A stretch of 61,807 nucleotides of DNA from a virus. Positions 14,832 through 23,210 of this stretch are shown here, piece by piece. Below the pieces are notes generated by a model. The model saw nothing but the letters and a program-made list of their open reading frames with translations, did not search any database and had not been told where the DNA came from. The number at the start of each line of letters is the position of its first letter. Within the stretch, counting starts at the first letter, position 1. A program made the translations under genes and the position numbers. The stretch covers positions 1 through 61,807 of IMG/VR virus record IMGVR_UViG_3300009093_000525; one strand, 5' to 3'.

Positions 14832-15658
14832 GCCGCCCCGCCACCGACCGCCTCAAGGTCAATCCGCCGATCGGTCTGCGCCCGAGCCTGGAGAACCATC
14901 GGCTCGAGAGCCTGAACGTCGATCCAGAATATCAGCGTTCGATCGACAATGGGTCGAGCCAGACGCTTATCCGGCGCATCGCGGTGTTCTGGGATTGGAG
15001 CCTGTTCCAGCCACTGGCCGTTTCTCGCCGTCCCGATGGATCGCTGTTCGTCGTCGATGGTCAGCATCGCCTGACCGCCGCCAGGATGCGGGCCGATATC
15101 ACCGATCTGCCTTGCGTGGTCTCGCCATACGCATCGGCTGCCGACGAAGCAGCATCGTTCGTAGCGATGAATGCTCAACGCCGCCCGCTCGGCGCGATGG
15201 ACTTGTTCAAGGCGGCGCTCGCGGCCGGCGACATGGAGGCAATGCGCGTCATGGCCGTGATCTCGGCCGCCGGCCTCTCGCTGGCTCCGCACAGCAACCC
15301 GACTGCCTGGAAGCCCGGACAGATCTCGAACATCGCCGGGATCCGCACCGCCTTCAAGGTGCAGGGCAGAGACGCCACGTCTGCTGCGCTCGTCGCGTTG
15401 TCGACCGCCTATGCGGGCCAGGTACTCCAGTACGCCGGCACGATCTTTCCGGGTCTTGTTCGCGCCTATGCCCAACTGCTGCCCTCACGGTCGTTCGATC
15501 CGGACCTGATGATCGATATCGTCGGTAGTGCGCCGCAGAAGCAGTGGGTCGACGAGATATTCCTCGAGAAGGCCTCCAGTAGCGCTGCGCTCAATGTGTC
15601 CGGGGAAGCGGTGTTCGTCCGCTCCTATACGGAAGCATCTGAAGAAGAAGCGGCATGA
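14828..15658 (+). CDS. ParB/Srx-like N-terminal domain protein (DUF6551-type)
   Basis: This 276-residue protein has the ParB/Srx-like core with LRPSLENHRLESLNVDPEYQ, LAVSRRPDG and the signature VVDGQHRLTAARM at about residue 85. The fold is used by ParB CTPases, ParB-like nucleases and Srx-type enzymes. The 'VDGQHR' pattern is typical of phage DUF6551 proteins of unknown function. A GGAGG precedes the ATG. It is coupled to the GP88 gene, a recurring pair in phages. Confidence 0.8.
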   Translation: MSRPATDRLKVNPPIGLRPSLENHRLESLNVDPEYQRSIDNGSSQTLIRRIAVFWDWSLFQPLAVSRRPDGSLFVVDGQHRLTAARMRADITDLPCVVSPYASAADEAASFVAMNAQRRPLGAMDLFKAALAAGDMEAMRVMAVISAAGLSLAPHSNPTAWKPGQISNIAGIRTAFKVQGRDATSAALVALSTAYAGQVLQYAGTIFPGLVRAYAQLLPSRSFDPDLMIDIVGSAPQKQWVDEIFLEKASSSAALNVSGEAVFVRSYTEASEEEAA

Positions 15659-16389
15659 AGGTCTCGGCTCTCCGCCGGTTCGCGACCGTCGTTCCGCACA
15701 GTGCTGGCGTCGTGATCGGCGCCCTGCATCCGGCCTATCGCACCGGGCGCTCGATCTTCTCCAGCCGCGTGTTCGATCCCGACGAGGTGCAGCGCGTACT
15801 GAAATCCGGTCACCAGAGCCGCAAGATCGGCAAGACCGTCACCAAAGGCCACTGGCGCGGGTTCCCGATCTTCACGCTGACCCTCGAAGAGCGCGCGACC
15901 TGCCCGAGGTCATGCGAAGAATGGGCTCGCTGCTACGGCAACAACATGCAGGCGGCAGAGCGTATCGTCGCGGGACCGGCGCTGGAGATGGCGCTCCGCG
16001 ACGAACTCGCCGAGCTCCAGCGCAAGCACCCACGTGGTTTTGCGGTGCGCCTGCACGTTCTCGGCGATTTCTATTCGACCGAGTATGTCGATCTCTGGGC
16101 CGATGCTCTGGCGACATGTCCGGCGTTGCGGGTCTTCGGCTTCACCGCTCGGGACCCCATAAGTGACCCGATCGGCGAGGCAATCGCTGTGCTCGCCCAG
16201 GCACATCCCCACCGCTTCGCGATGCGCTTCTCCGGATATTCCGGACGGACGCGCGGCGCGATCACCATCGAGCATGACGAACAGACGGATCACATCGTCT
16301 GTCCGGCCCAGCTCGAAAAAACCGACTGCTGCGCGACCTGCGCTCTCTGTTGGCACAGCGATCGCACGATCGCCTTCATCAGGCACTGA
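15655..16389 (+). CDS. GP88-domain protein, Cys-rich
   Basis: This 244-residue protein matches the phage gene-product-88 domain (PF17338). It has 'RATCPRSCEEWARCYGNN' near residue 80 and a second cluster with DCCATCALCW near the end, suggesting metal or Fe-S binding. A conserved 'RLHVLGDFYSTEYVDLW' lies between. Biochemical activity is unknown. It overlaps the ParB-like gene by an ATGA. Confidence 0.8.
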   Translation: MKVSALRRFATVVPHSAGVVIGALHPAYRTGRSIFSSRVFDPDEVQRVLKSGHQSRKIGKTVTKGHWRGFPIFTLTLEERATCPRSCEEWARCYGNNMQAAERIVAGPALEMALRDELAELQRKHPRGFAVRLHVLGDFYSTEYVDLWADALATCPALRVFGFTARDPISDPIGEAIAVLAQAHPHRFAMRFSGYSGRTRGAITIEHDEQTDHIVCPAQLEKTDCCATCALCWHSDRTIAFIRH

Positions 16390-16392
16390 GCG

Positions 16393-16836
16393 ATGCCGTT
16401 CGATCCCCTCTCGACCGGCGCGGCCGCCGGACACGTCGCCACCGGGCGGAATGATGGGCCACACCCTGCGATTCCCGCCTGCGTTCGCATCCTGGTCGCC
16501 GCCCGCATCGCCCAGCGCGAGCGCGTGCTGTCCGGCGCCCGCAACGGGCTAACCAAGCCCTGCAAGCTCTGGACTGGAGCCCAGTCCAAGGGAGGCAAGC
16601 GTCCGAAGTCCGGCCCATATGGCTCGATCCGCATTCCGGGCTTCGGGTCGGTCCGCGTCCATGTCGCCGCTGCTTGGGCCGCCGGCATCATCGATGAACC
16701 GCGTCTGCCCGAGGGAATGAACCTCGATCATGGCTGCGAGCGTACGCTCTGCATCGAGCATGGCCACTACTCGCTGATCCCGGCGCTGGATAACCAGAAG
16801 CTGCGCTGGTCGCGGCGGAAGACGAGGGCACTGTGA
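16393..16836 (+). CDS. HNH-type homing/phage endonuclease-like protein
   Basis: This 147-residue protein has a C-terminal HNH-like core: CKLWTGA, YGSIRIPGF, VRVHVAAAWAAG, then LDHGCERTLCIEHGHYSLIP with paired cysteines and histidines. The arrangement fits the phage HNH_3 fold, usually a metal-dependent DNA endonuclease. Whether it is a free-standing homing nuclease or serves the phage is unclear. Confidence 0.75.
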   Translation: MPFDPLSTGAAAGHVATGRNDGPHPAIPACVRILVAARIAQRERVLSGARNGLTKPCKLWTGAQSKGGKRPKSGPYGSIRIPGFGSVRVHVAAAWAAGIIDEPRLPEGMNLDHGCERTLCIEHGHYSLIPALDNQKLRWSRRKTRAL

Positions 16837-17252
16837 GCGAGCGCCCCAACTGCCTCAACCGCGATGACTGCCAGGCGAAAACGCCGGGGAAGCACTGCCG
16901 GCGCTGCGCTATGATCGCGGTCCGCTCGGTCGACCACCTCAACAGGTGGCGCGCGACGCCCGAAGGAAAGCGGGTCCAGCGTGATCGCGCGATGGTGCGT
17001 CTCGCCAAGATGAACAGCCCGGAGGCCCTTGCGGCACGCAAGATAAAAATCCGGAAGCAGAGGCTTGGCTGGTGCCCGCCCCACCGGATCGACGAGTATC
17101 TCGCTCTCGCGCGTAAACTCGGTGCTCCCGATGCCCGCCGACTGATCCTGCAGGATGAGGGTGATCGTGCTGATGGCGCTCGAAACGCCATTCAGCGGAT
17201 CGCCGACGAACAAGTGGCGCGACACCAGCGCCAGCTGGCGGAGGCATATTGA
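16833..17252 (+). CDS. Small zinc-binding phage protein
   Basis: The GTG start overlaps the HNH stop. The N-terminus (CLNRDDC...KHCRRC) has four cysteines for one zinc, followed by a basic helix. A later 'WCPPHRIDEYLALARKLG' segment recurs in small phage proteins. A DNA-binding role is possible but unproven. Confidence 0.7.
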   Translation: MSERPNCLNRDDCQAKTPGKHCRRCAMIAVRSVDHLNRWRATPEGKRVQRDRAMVRLAKMNSPEALAARKIKIRKQRLGWCPPHRIDEYLALARKLGAPDARRLILQDEGDRADGARNAIQRIADEQVARHQRQLAEAY

Positions 17253-17662
17253 TGCGTGGACACCGACGCCTCCGCATATTCCTCAAGGCCCGCCGCTCCG
17301 GCGCTGATCTCGCGGGTGCTGCAAGTCTTGCGGAGATGGAGATCCGCGAGGCCGAGCTGCACGACGAGATCGAGCAGTCCGGCGGCTATTCCGACATCAT
17401 CGTCAAGCTGGAGATCCGTGGGTCGAACCAGGGCGCTGCGGACGATGTCCTCAAGGGCTTCGTCGAGCGGATCGTGCGTCTGAAGGATGAGGTGAAGGGC
17501 CTTCAGGAGGACATCAAGACGGTCTTCCAGGAAGCAAAGTCCGCCGGGCTCAGCGACAAAGGCATCAAGAACATCATTAAGCTGATGGAGCTCGATCCCG
17601 ACAAGCGCGCCGAGCACGACGAGATCATGATGATCTATCGTGAAGCGATGGGGATCGACTGA
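17252..17662 (+). CDS. Second GapR-like (DUF2312-type) protein
   Basis: This 136-residue protein has a basic N-terminal extension followed by a DUF2312-like domain: 'GAADDVLKGFVERIVRLKDEV', 'KTVFQEAKSAGLSDKGIKNI' and a final 'YREAMGID'. It is clearly related to the 80-residue copy at 5144-5386 but diverged, and longer by ~55 residues. The ATG is the TGATG start. Position beside the replication genes supports a role on replicating DNA. Alternative in-frame ATG at 17336 lies nearer the domain. Confidence 0.8.
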   Translation: MRGHRRLRIFLKARRSGADLAGAASLAEMEIREAELHDEIEQSGGYSDIIVKLEIRGSNQGAADDVLKGFVERIVRLKDEVKGLQEDIKTVFQEAKSAGLSDKGIKNIIKLMELDPDKRAEHDEIMMIYREAMGID

Positions 17663-17862
17663 TGCGGCGTCCGATCCTCAAGCCGAGCTACGGCACCAAG
17701 AAGCAGACCGGCATCAGCAAGAAAGCGATGGCTACGGCTGTCGCCTGCAATGCCCGCGAGATCCCGTCCGTCGAGCAGCTGATGCGCGCGCCCTATTCGC
17801 TCAGCCGCGGTGAGGCGCAGCAGGTCATCGTCGAGGCCCGGAAGGCGAGGGGGGGTGCTTAG
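17662..17862 (+). CDS. Small basic hypothetical protein
   Basis: This 66-residue protein (MRRPILKPSYGTKKQTGIS...) starts at a TGATG overlap. It has a short predicted helix pair around 'QLMRAPYSLSRGEAQQVIVEA'. Function unknown. Confidence 0.6.
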   Translation: MRRPILKPSYGTKKQTGISKKAMATAVACNAREIPSVEQLMRAPYSLSRGEAQQVIVEARKARGGA

Positions 17863-17863
17863 G

Positions 17864-18049
17864 ATGCTCCTCCTCCATGTCGTCCTCGCCCGGCACGAAA
17901 TCGCTGCCCTTGGCGTCGTGTGGCTTTGGGCGGCTCTTCTCGGCCGCGGGCATCTTCGTGTTCGTCTGTTTGCTGCTGCTCATCCTCATTCCCTCCGCCG
18001 CTTCAACGCGGATGGGCGCGGGATGGATGCGCCGGGAGCGCGGGCATGA
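17864..18049 (+). CDS. Small hydrophobic protein, frame uncertain
   Basis: The 61-residue frame ends in an ATGA overlap with the VRR-NUC gene and contains a hydrophobic N-terminal helix. A competing frame starting at 17877 carries a cleaner transmembrane stretch (GIFVFVCLLLLILIPS) but would run 179 bp into the nuclease gene. The coupling favours the first; neither is certain. Confidence 0.4.
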   Translation: MLLLHVVLARHEIAALGVVWLWAALLGRGHLRVRLFAAAHPHSLRRFNADGRGMDAPGARA

Positions 18050-18513
18050 ACGCCTTCACCGACATCTTCCCGGCCGACGATTTCGATCGGCCCGACGAGC
18101 CTTGGTTCATCGAGCCCAAGGACAAACTGCCGGGCACCGAACTGCAGCGGCAGAAGACGTTCATCGACATTATGGCGGCACTGGCTCCGTCCGTCGACAT
18201 CGTCGCGATCCCGAACGCCGGTAAGTCGACCGATTGGGAGCGTATCCAGCGCTGGAAGGAAGGCGCGCGGCGCGGTGCCCTTGATCTCGTCGTGACTTGG
18301 GAGCCGACGTGCCAGGGCGATCGCGGCGTGTGCTTCCCCGAGTTCAAAGACGGTCAGAAGATGCCGAGCCGCGCCCAGCGCGACCGCCTCAATCGTTATT
18401 TCCGCATGGGCCATGCCTGTGGCGTCTTCCGCACGGCCGAGGCCCTCATTGCGTACCTGCGCGATCGTGGCTGCCCGATCCGTCCCGTCCACAATCAGAG
18501 CGGGCGACTGTGA
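18046..18513 (+). CDS. VRR-NUC-type nuclease
   Basis: This 155-residue protein fits the VRR-NUC fold of the PD-(D/E)XK superfamily: 'GARRGALDLVVTW' and 'CFPEFKDGQKMPSRAQRD', with D and E-x-K catalytic positions. Phage members are usually stand-alone Holliday-junction or structure-specific nucleases. It directly precedes the primase-helicase. Confidence 0.75.
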   Translation: MNAFTDIFPADDFDRPDEPWFIEPKDKLPGTELQRQKTFIDIMAALAPSVDIVAIPNAGKSTDWERIQRWKEGARRGALDLVVTWEPTCQGDRGVCFPEFKDGQKMPSRAQRDRLNRYFRMGHACGVFRTAEALIAYLRDRGCPIRPVHNQSGRL

Positions 18514-18516
18514 TCC

Positions 18517-20670
18517 GTGACGCCAGAACAGAAGCAGCTCGACGAGTTCCGGGCGTTCATCAAGGGCCTCTGCGGCACCGCTCCGGCCAAGATCACGGCC
18601 GACGGCAAGTGGCATCGCTTCCGCATCGAGGACACGCGCTCGAAGTCGTCGGCGCCTGGCGCGTACCTGCTGCACATGGACGAGCATCCGGTCGGCCTGT
18701 TCATGGATTGGCGCAAGCAGGGCGAGAAGTTCCGCTGGACGCTTGGTGCGGATGCCGGCCCCGTCGATCGCGCGGAATTCAAGCGGCTGGCGCAGGAATC
18801 GGAAGCGAAGCGCCGTGTCGGTTATGCTGCGGCCGCAGCGAAGGCGCTGACCTTCTTCCAGAAGGAATGCGTGGCGATCAACGGGGCCTCGCACCCCTAC
18901 CTCGATCGCAAGAAGATCGCCCCGCACGGGACGCGACAGGGATCGGGCAAGCCATTCGGCCTGAGCGACCAGCCGTGCGTCATCGTCCCCATCCGCGGGC
19001 CGGACAACAAGGCGCTGACGCTCCAGGCGATCCGCGCGGACGGCGAGCGCCGGTTCTGGCCAGGCTCGACCACGGAAGGCGGCTATACGCTGATCGGCCG
19101 GGACGACGGGCAGACAACCATCGTGCTGTGCGAGGGCTTTGCCACCGGTGCCACGATTCACGAGGCGACCGGCTGGCTTGTCGTCGTCTGCCTGTCTGCG
19201 TCCAACATGGTGCGGATCTCGCGCTGGGCGGGGCACCGCTGGACCGGCCGCACATTCATGGTGGCCGGCGATGACGACTGGCATCTGGAGCTCAAGGAAA
19301 AGCCCCAGCCCAACGAAGGGCGCGAAGCTGCCATCAAGGCCGCGCGCAACCTCGGCTGCCGCTACGTCATGCCCGACATGCAGGGCGCCGTCACCAACGG
19401 TGGCGACGACTTCAACGACCAGGCAGCCGAATACGGCATCGGCGACGTCTCCGAAACGTTCCTGCGCGCGTTCGATGATCCGGAGCAGCAGCTGCCTGCC
19501 GAGCCCGATATCGCGGAGCCTGACGGTCTCGCGGGCGACGAGCTCGGATCGCTCGACGAGGCTGATTTCGGCCCCGAGCCCCAGCGCTCGGCGCTCCAGC
19601 TTATCTCGCCGTCGCAATGGGCCGGCAAGCCGATCCCTCCTCGCGAGTGGCGCCTCCAGGACCTCATCCCGATGGGACAGGCGACCCTGTTCACCGGCGC
19701 CGGCGCCGTCGGCAAATCGCTGGCCAATCAGCAGATGACGACCGCGATCGCGATGGGCATGCCGTTCCTCGGCGTGAAGACGCTGCCATCCCCGGCGCTC
19801 TACATCACGTGCGAGGACGACCCGGACGAGCTCCAGCGCCGCCAGGTCGCGATCTGCGCGATGATGCGCGTCCCGCTCGAAGCAACTGAGGGCGTGGTGT
19901 TCCTGCTCAGCCTCTATGGCGAGCTGGGCAACTCGCTGTGCACGTTCGATGCAGACGGCAAAATGGTCGTCACCGAGCGCTTCGAGCAGATCGTCGAGAC
20001 CTGCCGCGCCCGCGGCATCCAGCATGTCACACTCGACAACACCGCCCACCTTTTCACGGGCAACGAGATCAACCGCTATGAGGTCGCAAGCTTCGTAAAC
20101 CTCTGCAACCGCATGGCGCGCGAGATTGAGGGGACCGTCGTCATCGTCGGTCACCCCAACAAAGCCGGAGACAGTTACTCCGGCTCGACCGCCTGGGAGA
20201 ACCAGGTCCGGTCACGTCTCTTCATGGAGACACCCAAGGGCGAGGATGGGATCGTCGTAGATCCCGATCTTCGTGTCTTGCGCAACGAGAAGGCCAACTA
20301 CGCGAAGCGGGATAGTGAAGTCCGCTTCTACTGGTTCAGCGGCGCCTTCATCCTCGAGGACGAGTTGTCCGACGACGAGCGAAAGCGCCTGGCCGAGAAC
20401 GCTGCCCAACACCACGACGACCAGCTGTTCCTCAAGTTGCTGGAGCAGCTGACCCGGGAGAAGCGGCACGTCAGCCACTCTCTCAATGCCGGGAACTTCG
20501 CGCCCAAGGTCATGGCCACGATGGCCGAGGCGAGGGGCGCGACCAAGAAGCAGTTCGTATCGGCGATGGAGCGCCTGTTCCGCGACGAGGTGATCGCGAC
20601 AGGCCAAGCGCTCTGGATCGGCCCGGATCGTCATGCGGTGATCGGCATCGCCCTCAAGGAGAAGCGTTGA
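18517..20670 (+). CDS. Toprim primase - RepA-type helicase fusion
   Basis: This 717-residue replication protein has an N-terminal primase-like part with the Toprim acidic residues E206 (LCEGFATG) and D252-D254 (VAGDDDWH). The C-terminal P-loop ATPase has Walker A GAGAVGKS at 394-401 and an ITCEDDPDE motif, as in RepA/AAA_25 hexameric helicases. No zinc-binding primase domain is obvious. It would open the origin and prime phage DNA, with host Pol III held by the phage clamp. GTG start at 18517. The iteron cluster begins 26 bp after its stop. Confidence 0.9.
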   Translation: MTPEQKQLDEFRAFIKGLCGTAPAKITADGKWHRFRIEDTRSKSSAPGAYLLHMDEHPVGLFMDWRKQGEKFRWTLGADAGPVDRAEFKRLAQESEAKRRVGYAAAAAKALTFFQKECVAINGASHPYLDRKKIAPHGTRQGSGKPFGLSDQPCVIVPIRGPDNKALTLQAIRADGERRFWPGSTTEGGYTLIGRDDGQTTIVLCEGFATGATIHEATGWLVVVCLSASNMVRISRWAGHRWTGRTFMVAGDDDWHLELKEKPQPNEGREAAIKAARNLGCRYVMPDMQGAVTNGGDDFNDQAAEYGIGDVSETFLRAFDDPEQQLPAEPDIAEPDGLAGDELGSLDEADFGPEPQRSALQLISPSQWAGKPIPPREWRLQDLIPMGQATLFTGAGAVGKSLANQQMTTAIAMGMPFLGVKTLPSPALYITCEDDPDELQRRQVAICAMMRVPLEATEGVVFLLSLYGELGNSLCTFDADGKMVVTERFEQIVETCRARGIQHVTLDNTAHLFTGNEINRYEVASFVNLCNRMAREIEGTVVIVGHPNKAGDSYSGSTAWENQVRSRLFMETPKGEDGIVVDPDLRVLRNEKANYAKRDSEVRFYWFSGAFILEDELSDDERKRLAENAAQHHDDQLFLKLLEQLTREKRHVSHSLNAGNFAPKVMATMAEARGATKKQFVSAMERLFRDEVIATGQALWIGPDRHAVIGIALKEKR

Positions 20671-21233
20671 TGCGTACCACATCGGTTCAAAACCGTGCGG
20701 GAAGGTGCGGGAAGGTCTTTCAAGAAATGGCGGAAATGCTGCGGGAAGGTTGCGGGAAGGTCAATTCCCTATTGCGGGACAGTGTTACTCAAGTCCTTGA
20801 TTTCATTGTGGGACGGTCCGGCCATTTTTGCGGGAAAGTGCGGGTAGCTGTGTCCTTCCCCCTAAAGGGGGAATACCCTGCGGGCCTCCTTGAGGTCGGG
20901 CCCGCGGGTTACCCGACCGGGGGGATGATTGCGGCCTGCTCTGAGACGGGCGTTCCGGTCCTAAAGATCGGGATCGACCCCACACAAAAAGCGCCCCGGC
21001 CGATGCAAGGAGCACTGGCCAGGGCACTAGGTGCAGCGGAGTTCACGTCGGCCGAGGTGGGACAGGGGCTTGTCCGATTCCACCTCGGCGGGACGGATCA
21101 TCGCACCGTTCCCGCAGCCATGCCTTCACATAGGTTGACCTGCGCCCTCGGCCTCCTGCTCTTCCTCTTCGGCGTGATCCTGGTGCCGGCGGTTGCGGCG
21201 GGAGTGGTCCTCTATGGAATGGGGAAGCTGTGA
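20670..21233 (+). CDS. Open frame across the iteron region, ending in a membrane helix
   Basis: The frame begins at a TGATG overlap with the primase-helicase stop and ends at a TGATG overlap with the next gene, so a gene ends here. The first ~60 codons are composed of the TGCGGGAAGGT repeats and are weak protein. The part from 20925 looks more protein-like, and the last 37 residues (from 21120) form a clear transmembrane helix (LGLLLFLFGVILVPAVAAGVVL). The true start could be 20670, 20925 or 21120. Confidence 0.4.
   Translation: MRTTSVQNRAGRCGKVFQEMAEMLREGCGKVNSLLRDSVTQVLDFIVGRSGHFCGKVRVAVSFPLKGEYPAGLLEVGPAGYPTGGMIAACSETGVPVLKIGIDPTQKAPRPMQGALARALGAAEFTSAEVGQGLVRFHLGGTDHRTVPAAMPSHRLTCALGLLLFLFGVILVPAVAAGVVLYGMGKL
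20696..20849 (+). repeat. Iteron-like repeat cluster, candidate replication origin
   Basis: Eight direct copies of an 11-bp unit TGCGGGAAGGT or close variants lie at 20696, 20706, 20740, 20751, 20773, 20807, 20829 and 20839. Copies one to four are exact; the others have one to three changes. Two pairs are spaced by ten bases and one by eleven, so many would face the same side of the helix. The cluster follows the primase-helicase gene, the usual place of a phage replication origin. Confidence 0.65.
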
Positions 21234-21628
21234 TGACCAAAGAACAGCGCGAACTGCTCGCCGACAAGCTCTATCTGTGGCGCAAGGAATCCACGCAGGG
21301 CAACATGGAGATGCGCGACTATAACCGTCGCTGCGCCGATGCCTTGGAAGCGCTCATGAACGAGCCGCGCAATGCGTTCTACAACCTGATTGCGGATGCT
21401 CGCCGCTGGGATGAGGATTTCGACGGCGATGCGGACGACTACGGTCGGCCTGTCGTCAGCGTGTCCTACCACATCGAACTGGACGGCCAGGCGGCGCTGG
21501 AAGAGCTATGCGATGCGATCGGCATCCCTCCGGGCAAATGGGAGGAATCGCTGAAGGATCGCATTGACCGCGCGCTCGACGAGTCCACGCCGGCCTATGA
21601 CGCCGCGGATACGGAGCCGGCAGCATGA
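21233..21628 (+). CDS. Hypothetical protein
   Basis: This 131-residue acidic protein (MTKEQRELLADKLYLWRKES...) starts at a TGATG overlap. It has a helical N-terminus and a beta-rich middle (PVVSVSYHIELDG). It is the first of the dense accessory array after the replication module. No family recognised. Confidence 0.65.
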   Translation: MTKEQRELLADKLYLWRKESTQGNMEMRDYNRRCADALEALMNEPRNAFYNLIADARRWDEDFDGDADDYGRPVVSVSYHIELDGQAALEELCDAIGIPPGKWEESLKDRIDRALDESTPAYDAADTEPAA

Positions 21629-21834
21629 CCCCGTCCGAGAACCTCGTGGGATTGGCGGCCGAGAACGAGATGCTGCGGGCGGTACTGCTCGGCATAGCGT
21701 CGCGCTCCACGCATGAAGGCGGCTGCTATTACAATAACCGGCTAAGCATCTTCGAAGCCCGTGAAGCACTGAAGAAGTGCGGCGTTGATTGGATCGCGAA
21801 GAATGCCACCCTCCGCTCTCGGTCAGCCCAATGA
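21625..21834 (+). CDS. Small hypothetical protein
   Basis: This 69-residue protein (MTPSENLVGLAAENEMLRAV...) starts in an ATGA overlap. It has a short leucine-rich helix and resembles the short N-terminal modules of neighbouring accessory genes. Function unknown. Confidence 0.6.
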   Translation: MTPSENLVGLAAENEMLRAVLLGIASRSTHEGGCYYNNRLSIFEAREALKKCGVDWIAKNATLRSRSAQ

Positions 21835-22229
21835 CGCCGGGGGAGATCAGCGGGTTGCGGGGGCTGGATCCTGAGACCGAACAGATGCTCGGGTTTCTGG
21901 ACGATCGTGATGACGACCTTTGCACCGACGCGGCAACCGAAATTCGCTCGCTCCTCAACGCTCTCGACGCCCTCCACGCGAAGATTGCGGAGTTGGAGGG
22001 GGAGCGGGACCGCTATGCGACTGCGCTTCGTCTGATTGAGAAGGCGGAAAAAGAGGTATTCGACGAGGACGACCTCGAAGAATGGGTCACTATCTCAATG
22101 GACATGGACGAGGCATCGCGCATCGCCACGGTCGCGCTGCTCGGATGCACCTGCATGGAGGTGTTCGGCGAGAACCCCGATTGTCCTGCGCATGGTCGCG
22201 ATACCGAATGGAGTAACCTCAATGGGTGA
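21831..22229 (+). CDS. Hypothetical protein with coiled coil and C-terminal cysteines
   Basis: This 132-residue protein starts at an ATGA overlap. A helix (IAELEGERDRYATALRLIEKAEKE) is followed by an acidic stretch and a short Cys/His tail (GCTCMEVFGENPDCPAHG). That tail resembles the ends of other small accessory proteins in similar phages. Function unknown. Confidence 0.6.
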   Translation: MTPGEISGLRGLDPETEQMLGFLDDRDDDLCTDAATEIRSLLNALDALHAKIAELEGERDRYATALRLIEKAEKEVFDEDDLEEWVTISMDMDEASRIATVALLGCTCMEVFGENPDCPAHGRDTEWSNLNG

Positions 22230-23004
22230 TGCGCCGATCCCGATGCTGCTGTGGTGCCCGAAGTGCAACGAGCAGCACATCGATGCGCCATCTGAAGGCT
22301 GGGACAACCCGCCCCACCGATCGCACCTGTGCCATGCCTGTGGGTGCATATGGCGTCCGGCCGATGTCGCGACGACCGGTGTTGCAGATATCAAGACGGC
22401 TGGCGATGCTGACACTTGGGGTCGGACGGGCGGTGATAGCCTGTTGCCCTCTCTGGGCAAGCGGCTGGCCGCATGTCTTGCAGAACGGGATGAGGCCCAG
22501 CGGTTCCTTGATGGCTGGCATCGCCAGTGCCAGACGATCGCGACGATCCTCGAACTGCCGCCGGCATCCGACGAAACGGCTGGGCGGGTGCGCAACAAGT
22601 TCGAATCCCTCCTCGCCGAGAGAGACGCCGCCTCCGCGCGGGTGGGGGAGATGCGGGAGGCGCTAGCGATCGCGCATTGCCGGGTCATCAATCATGAGGC
22701 ACGCTTCGAGGAAATCCGCGACTTCGTGAGCGAGAAGCTCGGCACGTCGTGGGAGTGCGACCGCTGCCATTACCATACCTACCATGCGCAGGCGACGGAA
22801 TGCGCTGACTGCGGCGAGGATATGCCGTTCGAGCATGTGATCGCGTTCAAGCTGCACGCCTCGGCGACGGACGTTCCGGAACTGATCCGCGAGACGGCTG
22901 GGGAGATGGGTTTCGACCCTGATGGCCCGGAGGTTGCTCACGCTATCGCTCGCACGCCTCTGGGTTCTGCCCGCGCCCGTCTCGCCCGTGGAGAGGGCGA
23001 ATGA
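22222..23004 (+). CDS. Double zinc-ribbon accessory protein
   Basis: This 260-residue protein has two separate zinc-like motifs. The first is CPKC...CHAC near residues 12-39. The second is CDRCHYHTYHAQATECADC near residue 180. A coiled-coil stretch (LAERDEAQRFLDGWHRQC) lies between. A GGAG eight bases before the ATG supports the start, and the 3' frame overlaps the next gene. It may be a modular regulator, but no catalytic motif is seen. Confidence 0.65.
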   Translation: MGDAPIPMLLWCPKCNEQHIDAPSEGWDNPPHRSHLCHACGCIWRPADVATTGVADIKTAGDADTWGRTGGDSLLPSLGKRLAACLAERDEAQRFLDGWHRQCQTIATILELPPASDETAGRVRNKFESLLAERDAASARVGEMREALAIAHCRVINHEARFEEIRDFVSEKLGTSWECDRCHYHTYHAQATECADCGEDMPFEHVIAFKLHASATDVPELIRETAGEMGFDPDGPEVAHAIARTPLGSARARLARGEGE

Positions 23005-23210
23005 CCTGGGACAAGAACAGCTTCAACGCTGGCTATCTCGTTGCGGTCGCCACGATCATGCACACGCATGGCGAGGATGTGATCGCCGAAGATGTGCTCC
23101 GCCCGCTGGGCATATCCGAAACCTCCATGCGTCGGCTCGGCCTGTCGGAATACGACACGAAGCCGCTCGGCCGCCTCTTCCGCGAAATCCGTCGAAAGGA
23201 CGTGAAATGA
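23001..23210 (+). CDS. Small hypothetical protein
   Basis: This 69-residue protein (MTWDKNSFNAGYLVAVATIM...) starts in an ATGA overlap. Its middle (AEDVLRPLGISETSMRRLGLS) could be a degenerate HTH. Function unknown. Confidence 0.6.
   Translation: MTWDKNSFNAGYLVAVATIMHTHGEDVIAEDVLRPLGISETSMRRLGLSEYDTKPLGRLFREIRRKDVK

Noticed and set aside
17986-20154. A 722-codon leftward open frame opposite the primase-helicase
   Set aside because: The opposite strand has complete Toprim and P-loop motifs, and the frame shows only shadow composition.
20670-20924. Protein-coding reading of the repeat cluster as a confident gene
   Set aside because: The peptide is dictated by the TGCGGGAAGGT repeats and shows no normal composition; I keep only the coupled 3' part as plausible.
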